DNA of 64,000 bases from Budorcas taxicolor (taxonomy: Eukaryota > Chordata > Mammalia > Artiodactyla > Bovidae). A program made the translations under genes and the position numbers. Of the stretch, positions 10,771-20,634 are shown piece after piece. The stretch spans positions 24,122,001 to 24,186,000 of the forward strand of contig NC_068933.1 of assembly GCF_023091745.1 (NCBI RefSeq). The letters run 5' to 3'. The notes beneath the pieces are model-generated. The model was given only the letters and a program-made list of their open reading frames with translations, was not told the origin of the DNA and searched no databases. Numbering within the stretch: the first letter of the stretch is position 1; each line of letters starts with the position of its first letter.

Positions 10771-11084
10771 TTGACTTCCCTGATAGCTCAGTTGGTAAAG
10801 AATCCGCGTGCAGTGCAGGAGACCCCTGGTTCTATTCCTGGGTTGGGAAGATCTGCTGGAAAAGGGATAGGCTATCCATTCCAGTGTTTTGGGGCTTCCC
10901 TTGCAGTTCAGCTGATAAGGAATCCACCTACATTGTGGGAGACCTGTGTTCGATCCCTGGGTTGGGAAGATCCCCTGGAGAAGGGAAAGGCCACCCACTC
11001 CAGTATTCTGGCCTGCAGAATTCCATGGACTGTATAGTCCACGGGGTCCCAAAGAATCGGACACGACTGAGCGACTTTCACTTC
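10771..11084 (+). mobile_element. Composite tA-tA SINE with one TSD
   Basis: Two tRNA-headed units lie head to tail. The first, 'gacttccctgatagctcag', is cut short at 'attccagtgttttgg' (about 10893). The second, 'ggcttcccttgcagttcag', is complete to the BovB-like tail (cacgactgagcgac). A single perfect 13-bp TSD, AAGTAGGAGTACA, flanks the whole at 10758-10770 and 11085-11097. That supports insertion as one dimeric RNA. A second insertion inside the first is the alternative. Confidence 0.9.
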
Positions 11085-11097
11085 AAGTAGGAGTACA

Positions 11098-11865
11098 AAG
11101 ATTCCAACTAAGGCCAGGCTGAGAGCATCAAGAGGGGACCCAGCTGGAGTTACGCTAGGAGCTCTGATTAGATGGGGGCAGTGGTCCAACAATTGAAGAC
11201 AAAAGAACCCGCACATGCTTCAGGCTTTCCTTCACTGGTCCCAGGAGAAGCGTGGAGCCACCATAAACAGAATCTGCCAGGAAAGAAATGCGTCTGGGGG
11301 CCAGAATGGGCAACCACATTTATTTCAAAACCCACTGGCCATAGATTTTTTTTTAATGTTTGTTTCATTGTGGTGAAAGTCACATAATACAAAACATACT
11401 ATTTTAACTATATTCTACTATACAGTTCAGTGGGGCCATAGACTGTTTAATAACATCAATGTTCATAATTAGCACCTCAAAATATTTTGAGTTATGAAAG
11501 ATGTTTTGAAATATTGTGAAATGGTATAGAGCAGGAGTGAGAAGGCCTGACTATTACTATAAAGCAATACTGTGTTGAGTTTTTGCCACTTGGTGTCTGG
11601 GCCCCTTCCCAGGAGCACCTGAATTTCCTTGTGAATTACCTCCTCCCTGTTGTGGTCCTGGTGGGAGCCCAGTCCCCACCTCCTACCAGTGAGGACACAT
11701 TGTTTTTCTGTCCTCCCCAGCCTGGCAGGAAGTGGGCACCTAGCTTGGCTGATTCATCTCCCCTGGGACTTGAAATTTGGAGCCAGAAATATTCTTGACC
11801 TTGAGGGAAGGCATTCAGTATTTGTCCATTACAGGAAATAATGTTGTTGTTTTTTTTTTAACAGA
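11098..11865. other. Mostly unannotated; possible L1 relic
   Basis: No gene. At 11345-11440 'gtggtgaaagtcacataata' and 'tatacagttcagtgg' resemble the antisense of old L1M 3' UTRs, weakly. The remainder is unrecognised. Confidence 0.35.
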
Positions 11866-11877
11866 TGCACCTGCACA

Positions 11878-12183
11878 AGTTCCTTCTATCCTGAGTTTGT
11901 TCAATATTTTTATCGTGAAAAGGAGTTAGATTCTGTTAAGTGCCTCTTCTGCACCCATCAAGATGATCGTGTGATTCTGATCCTTTATTCCGTTCACATT
12001 GCAGAAGGAAATTGCAACCCACTCCCAGTATTCTTCCCTGGGAAATTCCATGGACAGAGGAGCCTGGCGGGCTACCGTCCATGGGGTTGCAAGACTCGGA
12101 CACAGTTTAGCAACTAAACCACCACCACCACCATTTATTAATATGGTGCCTTACGTTGATCTACTTTTCAGATGTTAGACAAA
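11878..12183 (-). mobile_element. L1 ORF2 fragment (antisense) split by a SINE
   Basis: The left part, 'gttccttctatcctgagttt' and 'gcacccatcaagatgatcgt', and the right part, 'attaatatggtgccttacg', read as reverse-complement L1 ORF2 in its reverse-transcriptase region. The gap between them is filled by the SINE at 12003-12118. Confidence 0.75.
12003..12133 (+). mobile_element. Bov-tA SINE, truncated, with (ACC)n tail
   Basis: The A unit runs from 'agaaggaaattgcaaccc' to 'cacagtttagcaac', followed by an (acc) tail at 12117-12133. It is nested in the L1 fragment. Confidence 0.92.
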
Positions 12184-12429
12184 TTTGGGGGTCAGTCTCA
12201 GCCTATTAATAGTGATGCTATGGACTAGACATGCCTGGGGCACTCACCTGGGCTGTGTGACTGGCAGCCCCATGGACAGTTCCCAGACCACAGCCAAAGT
12301 GTGGCTGGACCAGCCCTCGTGGATTTTATTACGATTGCAGGAAGCACCTCAAAACAACCACCAGAGAGAGAACTTTGAAAAAACAAGGCTTAGTTCTCAC
12401 AGGTCCCAGAGGCACTGTGAGGTCTCAGT
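12184..12429. other. Unannotated sequence
   Basis: Single-copy-looking sequence between L1 and BovB. No repeat recognised. Confidence 0.4.
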
Positions 12430-12444
12430 AGAGAGAGCAAGTGT

Positions 12445-13165
12445 TCAGTTCAGTCACTCAGTCGTGTCCGACTCTTTGCGACCCCATGAATCGCAGCACG
12501 CCAGGCCTCCCTGTCCATCACCGTCTCCCGGAGTTCACTCAGACTCACGTCCATCAAGTCCGTGATGCCATGCAGCCATCTCATCCTCTGTCGTCCCCTT
12601 CTCCTCCTGCCCCCAGTCCCTCCCACCATCAGAGTCTTTTCCAGTGAGTGAACTCTTCGCATGAGGTGGCCATAGTACTGGAGCTTCAGCTTTAGCATCA
12701 TTCCTTCCAAAGAAATCCCAGGGCTGATCTCCTTCAGAATGGACTGGTTGGATCTCCTTGCAGTCCAGGGGACTCTCAAGAGTCTTCTCCAACACCATAG
12801 TTCAAAAGCATCAATTCTTTGGTGCTCAGCCTTCTTCACCGTCCAACTCTCACATCCATACATGAACACAGGAAAAACCATAGCCTTGACTAGATGGACC
12901 TTAGTCAGCAAAGTAATGTCTCTGCTTTTGAATATGCTATCTAGGTTGGTCATAACTTTTCTCCCAAGGAGTAAGCATCTTTTAATTTCATGGCTGCAGT
13001 CACCATCTGCAGTGATTTTGGAGCCCAAAAAAACAAAGTCTGACACTGTTTCTACTGTTTCCCCATCTATGTCCCACGAAGTGATGGGACCAGATGCCAT
13101 GATCTTCGTTTTCTGAATGTTGAGCTTTAAGCCAACTTTTTCACTCTCCTCTTTCACTTTCATCA
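12445..13165 (-). mobile_element. BovB LINE, 5'-truncated, with long TSD
   Basis: Reverse-complement BovB from its 3' end (cagtcgtgtccgactctttg) to codons just after the catalytic core. Flanked by a 15-bp perfect duplication, AGAGAGAGCAAGTGT, at 12430-12444 and 13166-13180; a base or two at each edge may belong to the element. A long exact TSD and an open frame suggest a fairly young insertion. Confidence 0.96.
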
Positions 13166-13166
13166 A
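12450..13166 (-). pseudogene. BovB ORF C-terminal third, unbroken frame
   Basis: A 238-codon open frame encodes the region after the reverse-transcriptase palm: 'LKLNIQKTKIMASGP', 'GSKITADGDCSHEIK', 'MYGCESWTVKKAEHQ', 'ELWCWRRLLRVPW', and the basic tail 'GGRRRRGRQRMRW' ending 'KSRTRLSD' at the natural stop. No frameshift or stop interrupts it. Motif A and YADD are absent through truncation, so it is not a functional enzyme. The first Met is internal to the ancestral protein. Confidence 0.9.
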
Positions 13167-13180
13167 GAGAGAGCAAGTGT

Positions 13181-13810
13181 GGACCTGGGGTTCTGCCTTT
13201 ATTGAGGTTGGCAGTGGGGGGGCCTCATGTTTTGAGGCTTCATTCTTTATTGGTGAATTTTAAATGTATGAGGAGGAATTAAAGTGCAGGAACGGAAAAG
13301 TAGGCAAGTGGTCAGTTATTTAAGTCGCTGAGTGCTTTCTAAAAAGGGGAGCTGCACAGGTGGGGTGGCCTGGTCTCTGTGTGGTTATGTATTCGGCAAA
13401 GTGTTTGTCAAGATACCATCCTTCCAAGTGGTTGCCTGACAATCGAAAAGCTTAATGTCAGGCTCTCAGAGTACCAAAAAAAATAATAGAGTTTCCAGTA
13501 CAACCAACTTTGCATTCCTGGAATAAATTCATCCCACTTGGTCATAAATATAAATTTATATTAAAGAAATATAGTGTGGTTAATGGACTGTACCCCTTCC
13601 ATTGACTAATGAGAACATGGGTGTGTAGTCAGCATAGTGTGTGTGTATGTGTGTGTGTGTGTGTATATATATATATGATAATCTAATAAATACTGTGACT
13701 TGTGAATGCTGGGTGCTGACAGAAGTTTGAAAATGTGCAATTAATAATAATAAAATGATATGGTAAATTGTGATGAAGTGTAATGCTTTAAAACTTGATA
13801 CTAAAATGAT
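13181..13810. other. Unannotated sequence with microsatellite
   Basis: No gene. Contains a (GT)n(AT)n run at 13637-13677, which is prone to length change. Confidence 0.5.
13637..13677. repeat. (GT)n(AT)n microsatellite
   Basis: Alternating gt repeats with one tat interruption, passing into atatatat. Confidence 0.93.
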
Positions 13811-13820
13811 TTATTTGGTG

Positions 13821-14022
13821 GTGTGTGTGTGCATGCTCAGTCATGTCTAACTCTGCGACCCCATGGTCTATAGCCCACCAGGCTCCTCTGTCCATGGGAT
13901 TTCCCAGGCAAGGATACTGAAATGGGTTGCCATTTCCTTCTCCAGGGGATCTTCTGGACCCAGGGATCGAGCCCGAGGTCTCTTGCATTTCCTGCACTGG
14001 CAAGTGGTTTTTTTATCAGCTG
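13821..14022 (-). mobile_element. Bov-tA SINE
   Basis: Reverse orientation from 'gctcagtcatgtctaactct' to 'ctgcactggcaagtgg'. The head is slightly truncated. TSD ATTTGGTG at 13813-13820 and 14023-14030. Confidence 0.93.
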
Positions 14023-14030
14023 ATTTGGTG

Positions 14031-15555
14031 TTAGGTGCGTTTTATTTTCTAACTTTGGAATTTGCTAATTTATATATGTTTAAGCACAGTGAATCTCCAT
14101 CAGCGAGTTGATTCACCAACACCTTACCCTCTGGCAGGCTGGGTAACAGAGAATTGTGTGGGTATCCGTGTATGTATTAACAGCTAAGAGGAAGAAATAT
14201 TGAATGTTGACATGCCAGGCGATATCATCCTGAAAAGATTTTAGGAAAGAGGTGAAATTTAAGCAGCAATTTGAAAGGAGAAAGAAGCCTGCTGCAGAGC
14301 ACCATTTCTGCAGCAAGCCCAGTCTGTGTTAATTTTCATAGCTGTGGATTTTGCAGTGTGGCAAACTAAATTACTTTGGAAGAACCCATCTGTTTGAGTA
14401 TAAATACCAGAGAATCACCTTTTCCTAGCCTCCCTTGCTGGTGTCCATCTGGGCCATCTGATTAACAGATTGCTAATGTACTCTGGTGTGACATGAGATG
14501 TTTTAGAAGCTGCTATCCTTATCCCATTCTAAGTGACAACCCGCTTCTACACCAGTGATTTGAACCATGATTCTAGGGGAGTGTTCCATTCCATGGAGCC
14601 ATTTGATTGTACTTCTTGCCCAAATTTGTATCACTTAATGCTTTCCATTTAACACGTACTTTCCATTTCTAATGAGCCTCTAAAATGTTGTTGTCACTGG
14701 TCAAAATGAGTCATCCTGACTGCTTTTGCTGTTTCTCCAAAGAGTGTACCCCAGGGACTCAGGATAGAAGACCTTAAAAGGAAAGAGCAAGAAAAAAAAT
14801 AGCACAGCCATTATTGGTGTGTCACTTACCATTATTATTCTTCATCTTCAAACGTGTAGTGGCAAAGGTCAGCATAGAATCATCACCAACAGGGACCACC
14901 AGCGGTACAGATAAAGACTGCAGAGCTGCAGCCTCTGGTTTGGGGTCAGTCTGTTCACACATTAAGTTTCTAACAAGAAAGATAGCAGTAACTTGCTTCT
15001 GTACTGTACTAACCTTTGCCCAGCTTGTTCAATCAGGTGCTCGCCAGGCTCTGTTATCCCACCTCCAGTACCTGCTTTCTCTGGCATCTCTGCCCCGCCT
15101 TCTTACACCCACAGGCCCCTCCCCATCCCTACTGTACACCCTGCTCAGCGGGTTTGCACTGTGATCAAAGTGTTGGGCAGCTGTTCATGTTTCTGCAGCA
15201 GGTTACTCTCTGGTAAGCTTGCAAGCACTCTTCCATTCCTTTACTTCTGATGAAAGATAGATCTTGATTTACTCAGCGGTTTTCTTTCTCTGCTGCTTTT
15301 CACCCAGTCCTGCAAGATCGTGGCTCAAGGAAAGATAGTTATCAGACTTTGTTAGTTTTATTAGCTGTCTGATTTTGAAAGAGTGACTTCATACTTCATT
15401 TACCAGATGTTTTTTCTTCCTCCCGTCCCGTCCTTTCTTTTCTTTTTTGCTTTCTGTTTGTTGTTGGGGGAGTAGAATGAAGAATCTCATTCCTTGCCTC
15501 AGATCTACTGGAAAGAAAGGTACGTAAGAAGAAGGTCCCAGATAATATGTCTATT
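14031..15555. other. Unannotated sequence
   Basis: 1.5 kb without a recognised repeat or gene. The plus-strand frame at 14814-15164 (116 codons) has no domain or usable start context. A pyrimidine-rich tract lies near 15410-15460. Confidence 0.4.
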
Positions 15556-15563
15556 CCTTAAAG

Positions 15564-15758
15564 CAGCGGTCCCCAACCTTTTTGGCACCAGAGACAGGTT
15601 TCATGGAGGACAACTTTTCCATGGACCAGGGCAGGGTCGGGGGGTTGTCTTGGGATGATTCAAGTGCATTACATTTATTGAGCACTTTATTTCTATTATT
15701 ATGACATCAGCCCACCTCAGATCATCAGGCATTAGATCCCAGAAGTTGGAGACCCCTG
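15564..15758 (+). mobile_element. MER3-like hAT-Charlie transposon with perfect TSD
   Basis: Ends cagcggtccccaacc and gacccctg bound 195 bp. An exact 8-bp TSD, CCTTAAAG, lies at 15556-15563 and 15759-15766, the length typical of hAT elements. Non-autonomous, with no coding capacity. The best preserved of the three MER3 copies here. Confidence 0.92.
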
Positions 15759-15766
15759 CCTTAAAG

Positions 15767-16430
15767 CACTCCCTGGGCCACTGCCCCCCAGCAATGGATA
15801 CCTGCTGGCATATTATACTTACCTTGTCTATTGAGTGTCTCTAGCAAGAAGGTGGGGTGGGGGATGCAGGGTCCAGAAATGGAGGCTTAATCTGACATCT
15901 TCTCATATCCGTTTGTTGTCAGTTTTCAAGAGTGTCTTTAGATGTTTGTAACAGTATGGTTTTTGATTTATAGAATGGCGAAGTTTAAAAAGATCTGTAA
16001 GAGGTCCGATTTACACTGATTGTATAAATGAACACATAGGCTAAGAAGTTTAATAAATTTCATGGAACAAATTTATTGTAAATTTCTTTGCAGATTTCTT
16101 GCATCAGGGCAAGAAAAGAATGTCTAGACTGCTGTTCTCTGTCTTCGTTTCACTGTATCCGTCTCTGAGCAGTAATTTTTGTAGTTGTTCTGTAAACAAA
16201 AACTAATCTTCCGATATAACCAGGGCAAACCTAAACCAGAACCAAATCAAAACAACAAAAACTCACCGTGGTTTTCAATAACCTGACTTCTGTAGGGGAT
16301 GAGGGAACCTACCCCATAAAGAGGCAGCCAGTGAGGGAGGGTGAGCAGACTGGCTAAAAAGAATAGGTTTGTTTCTGTTGGGGTTCTGTTAGCAGACAAA
16401 ATAGGAGAGAACTTTACTAAAAAACTTAGG
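15767..16430. other. Unannotated sequence
   Basis: No gene or clear repeat. Includes an A/C-rich patch near 16220-16265. Confidence 0.4.
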
Positions 16431-16432
16431 GG

Positions 16433-16562
16433 GTTCCCTGGAAGGCTGGTGGTCAGGATTTGACGATTTCACTACCAGTGGCCTGGATTCAGTCGCTGGT
16501 TGGAGAAGTAAAATCCTGCAAACCCCGAGTCATGGCAAAAAACAAAACAAAACAATAAGAAA
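16433..16562 (+). mobile_element. CHR-type SINE, diverged
   Basis: The head 'gggttccctggaaggctgg' is followed by 'ggatttgacgatttcacta', a tRNA-like 'ggattcagtcgctggttgg' block, and an A-rich tail (aaaacaaaacaaaaca). Fits the cetartiodactyl CHR class. Confidence 0.65.
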
Positions 16563-16564
16563 AC

Positions 16565-17150
16565 CCCTCTAGCCATATTCACCAAGAATAAAAGAGAGGA
16601 CACAAATTATCAACATGGAGAATGAAGGAAGGAGGCGGTCACCATAGACTAACCCTTTCCCAGACGTGAAAAAGATGTCTTAGGTGAAATATATTCCTTC
16701 AAAGACACAAAGTATAAGATACAACAGAAGTTTTAAAAACTAAGGGATGACTGAAAATAAGTCAGGCATGTGCAAACTGAATAATATCAGATGAAACGAG
16801 GTGCAGAAGCAGTAACTCTGATAACAGTTGTGGGAGAGCCATATGGCTTTGCAAGTGATGAGGAATCATCGGATGCCTCCTTGTCTCCTGTCTACCCTGG
16901 GAGGGTCTGCATGGTTTCCTTAGCAACCCAGTCAAACGGGGAGAGCTTGTTCCGGCATAAGTACTGTGAACAACGGCTGTCACAGGCCATCATTTGGAAG
17001 CTGTCACTCATTAAGTGTCAAACTTTGCCAAGATAACTCCTTGTGGCTGAGAAGGACATTCTGATTTTTTTTTTTTTAACTTAAACATGAGTGCATCATT
17101 CTCTGGAGTTTGTATTCGTGATCTCAGATCTCTTCATGAATACTGAAGAA
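16565..17150. other. Unannotated sequence
   Basis: No recognised repeat. The overlapping frames at 16762-17036 on both strands show no domain. A poly-T run lies near 17067. Confidence 0.4.
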
Positions 17151-17154
17151 CAGA

Positions 17155-17433
17155 TTGTTGTTTAGTTGCCAAATCGTGTCCAACTCCCAACCCCATGGAC
17201 TGCAGCACAGCAGGCTTCCCTGTCTTTCAACATCTCCTGGAGCTTGCTCAAACTCATGTCCATTGAATCGGTGATGACATCCAACCATCTCATCCTCTGT
17301 CGCCCTCTTCTGCCTTCAATCTTTCCCAGCATCAGGGTCTTTTCCAAGGAGTGAGCTCTTTGCATCAGCTGGCCAAAGTATTGGAGCTTCAGCTTCATCG
17401 TTAGTCCTTCCAAAGAATATTCGGGGTTGGATA
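17155..17433 (-). mobile_element. BovB LINE 3' fragment, older
   Basis: Reverse-complement BovB 3' end (gttgttgtttagttgccaaa to 'ccttccaaagaatattcgg'). It has more substitutions and small deletions than the young copies. Confidence 0.9.
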
Positions 17434-17900
17434 ACTTCAAATGATGTGTTAAATCCACAAAAATTAAGGCTGTGAAAGTCTTCCAGGTCTGTTTTGCCAG
17501 TCACAGTAAGTGAACAGAGGGTCCACTGTGATACAAGGCTGGCTTTTTTCCATGTCTGAGTTTCTGCTGCCACCTGCAGTCTCCGTCTGGACACAGCCTA
17601 GAAAAATGCTACATCTCACACTTGCCAAAATGTCCCTTAAGTACTATATATGTTGCAAATTGCACAATGGATTTACAAATATGAAGGCTCTATGAATACA
17701 GTGAGTACCCCATGCAGGAATTTCAGGCAGACGTGTACATGTTAGGGAAAGCAGTGGGATAATGAACCCATAGGAGGAGCATCTTCCTTTGCCAGGCTCT
17801 GAGATGACCTCAGAGTGAGGAATCTCAGGGTTCACACCATCTCCCTAGCCTGGAAATTCAACTTTGGCAGCCCATCTTCAAAACACAAAAGATCTGGTAT
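17434..17900. other. Unannotated sequence
   Basis: No gene or repeat recognised between BovB and SINE. Confidence 0.4.
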
Positions 17901-17908
17901 AATTGCTG

Positions 17909-18131
17909 TGTGCATGCTAAGTCACTTCAGTCGTGTCTGACTCTTTGCAACCCCATGGACTGTAGCCTGCTAGACTCCTCTGTCCATGGACTTCTCCAGG
18001 CAAGAATACTGGAGTGGGTTTCCATGCCCTCCTCCAGGGGATCTTCTCGACCCAGGGATCAAATCCGTGTCTCTTATGTCTCCTGCATTGGCAGGCAGGT
18101 TCTTTACCACTAGCACCACCTGGGAAACCCC
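17909..18131 (-). mobile_element. Bov-tA SINE, full length
   Basis: Tail 'cagtcgtgtctgactctttg' to head 'ccacctgggaaacccc', reverse orientation. TSD AATTGCTG at 17901-17908 and 18132-18139. Confidence 0.95.
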
Positions 18132-18145
18132 AATTGCTGCAGAGC

Positions 18146-18421
18146 TGCTGCTGCTGCTGCTAAGTCTCTTCAGTCGTGTCCGACTCTGTGTGACCCCATA
18201 GACGGCAGCCCACCAGGCTCCCATGTCCCAGGGATTCTCCAGGCAAGAACACTGGAGTGGGTTGCCATTTCCTTCTCCAATACATGAAAGTGAGAAGTGA
18301 AAGTAAAGTCGCTCAGTCGTGTCCGACTCTTAGCGATCCCATGGACTGCAGCCTACCAGGCTCCTCTGTCCGTGGGATTTTCCAGGGAAGAGTACTGGAG
18401 TGGGGTGCCATTGCCTTCTCC
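18146..18421 (-). mobile_element. BOV-A2 dimeric SINE
   Basis: Two A units joined by 'gaaagtgagaagtgaaagta', with a (CTG)n stretch that represents the CAG-type tail. No tRNA head, as expected of BOV-A2. TSD GCAGAGC at 18139-18145 and 18422-18428. It abuts the SINE at 17909-18131, sharing its target region. Confidence 0.94.
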
Positions 18422-18428
18422 GCAGAGC

Positions 18429-18843
18429 AGAGATGCCCAAAAATTAAAAAAATAATCTCTATTGTCAAAAGTACATAAGGTTTAATTGAGGAGAATGATC
18501 AAATTATTTCACCACTCGGATCCTCAGCTTCAGGGAACTAAATGAAATAAACCCCTGTAAATGATAATCATTTCAAGCTTTTCATTTCAGTGACCAGGAG
18601 ATGATAGGCTAGCTGTATTTGCCAATATTTGACACTGTGAAACTGAAAAACATTTCTCCGCAAATGTGTCTTTCTAGTGACGTGAGACTTTCGATTTTAC
18701 TGGTTGTAAATAATTGCTGTTGACAGTTTATACTGACAAGTGTTTGAGCTGTTGTCAGTAAGATGTTCATTGCACTGGCTTTTTTTTTCTTAGGTGTATA
18801 TTGTGACCGAAATTTAAGTAGCTCAGTGTAAATATCACTGGAC
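18429..18843. other. Unannotated sequence
   Basis: No gene or repeat recognised up to the mariner-like end. Confidence 0.35.
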
Positions 18844-18916
18844 TGGCAGAAAAGTTTGTTCTGGTTTCTCTGTAACATCATACATTAAAAAGCCACAGGA
18901 ATTTTTTGGCCAACCG
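18844..18916. mobile_element. Mariner-like MITE relic (tentative)
   Basis: The right end, 'gaattttttggccaacc', and left end, 'ggcagaaaagtttgttctgg', are imperfect inverses of each other around a short centre with 'gtaacatcatac'. This resembles the TTGGCCAAAAAGTTCGTT-type termini of mammalian mariner MITEs. Divergence is high and no clear TA duplication is visible. Confidence 0.45.
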
Positions 18917-18919
18917 GAT

Positions 18920-19385
18920 AATTGAGCGGTAACTCTTAGCTTCCTGCTGAGTGGCCACAGAGCAAGCAGCTTTCCATCTGAGTCACAGGATTATGAGAGA
19001 ATTAAGAGACATGCTATAGACAGCTTCAGTTGGTATTATAGTAAGTTATTAAGAAATCTAAGAACAGCCGCAAGTTTCTTTAGAGATGGTTGTCTGAATC
19101 TCTCCAGTAGGTGCCCATTGTAAGTGAGTAAGTGAAAGGTCTGTATGGGCAACCAGGAAAACGCTCCCCACGCAGCCCCTTCCTCAATCCAGCTCTTACA
19201 TCTGCAGCCAGACTTACACCCTTATGGCAAGAAAGGGGCACACTGACTCCTCTAGGGAACACTGACATTGAGATGCTGCCCAGTGAAGTGGTGAGGTCTC
19301 TTCCCAGACATGCTCCAGTAAAGCCCACCAGACACTCGCCTCATAAAACACACAAGTTACAATCAGCTCAGAAATATACCTCAGT
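18920..19385. other. Unannotated sequence
   Basis: No gene or clear repeat recognised. Confidence 0.4.
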
Positions 19386-19392
19386 CATAAAT

Positions 19393-19665
19393 CGTCTGGA
19401 GAAGGCAATGGCACCCCACTCCAGTAGTCTTGCCTGGAAAATCCTATGGATGGGGGAGCCTGGTGGGCTGCAGTCCATGAGGTCGCTAAGAGTTGGACAC
19501 GACTGAGTGCCTTCACTTTCACTTTTCCCTTTCACGCATTGGAGAAGGAAATGGCAACCCACTCCAGTGTTCTTGCCTGGAGAATTCCAGGAACAGCGGA
19601 GCCTGGTGGGCCGCCGTCTATGGGGTCGCACAGAGTCAGACACAACTGAAGTGACTTAGCAGCAG
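19393..19665 (+). mobile_element. BOV-A2 dimeric SINE
   Basis: Sense orientation: 'ctggagaaggcaatggcacc', two A units joined through 'ttcactttcacttttccc', ending 'gtgacttagcagcag'. TSD CATAAAT at 19386-19392 and 19666-19672. Confidence 0.95.
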
Positions 19666-19672
19666 CATAAAT

Positions 19673-20628
19673 GGTCAGGCATAGCTTGCTGGATATTTCA
19701 GGAGCTGGTCTAAAACAAAAGTAAAATAGAAGAGACCAAAATGGACAAATGGAAACCAGAAATTTAGAAGAAGCAGAGACGATGCAGGAAGCAGATTTTC
19801 TTTAAAAAGCCCATAAAACGATGAATGTGCTCAGAGAAACAAGCAGATGTGTATATGTGAAACAAGAACAGTATGTTTTTTAAAAGAACAGAGAACATGA
19901 AAAGCTTTGGAAGTTAAAAATCTGATAACCAATCTAAGTCAGGGAAAGTGTTGAAAGTGAAGTTGGAAAAAATCTCCCAGATAGTTTTATAAGAAGATAA
20001 CAGGAGGTGAAAGATAAGTAAATTACAAGACCATTGCGGTGGGTGCAAGAGCAAAGAGTCAGAATTTCAAAAGGAGAGGGTGAAGAAGAGAGTGCAAAAA
20101 ACGTGGAGAAACAGTGCAAAGAGGTGGTAAAAGAAGAAAACTTCCTGCACTGAAGACCTAGTTCTCCAGATCCCAGGCCCACTGTCTGCCCATGGCAGTA
20201 AATAGACTCGCATGCCACACCCCGCTAAATCGCAGAGCTGGAGATGAAGGGGCAAATCGAAATGTTTCCAATTAACCAGGACAAAGATAATGAAAAGGAA
20301 TCCAAATGGTATCAGATTTCTGAATGCTAACCCTAATAGTAAGAAAACATTGCATGCCTTAAAAATTCTGAATGAAAGTGATTTTTTTTTTCAGCCCAGA
20401 AATAGAGAACCAACCAAACTAAAGACAAGCTCTGTGTTACTCAGAAGAGTTGTAACCTCTGCAGTGCACATTCCCACCTATAGAAACAATGGCCTTGCCC
20501 ATCTCCCAGAGTCCTTGTTAAGGTAAAATAAAACAGCTTCCATCTATAGCGTACTAATTGCTATGTAAGTTCTAAACTCTGGGGTGATGTATTTTCATCT
20601 TTGAACTTTCTAAATTATCCAGGCCAGT
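19673..20628. other. Purine-rich unannotated sequence, possible L1M relic
   Basis: No gene. Parts such as 'ccttaaaaattctgaatgaa' followed by 'cagcccagaaatagag' near 20358-20407 weakly resemble old L1M sequence in sense orientation. Not firm. Confidence 0.3.
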
Positions 20629-20634
20629 GACTTA

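Noticed and set aside
14800..15250. Possible exon near 14814-15250
   Set aside because: Three overlapping frames, low complexity at the 5' side, no consistent splice sites or domain.
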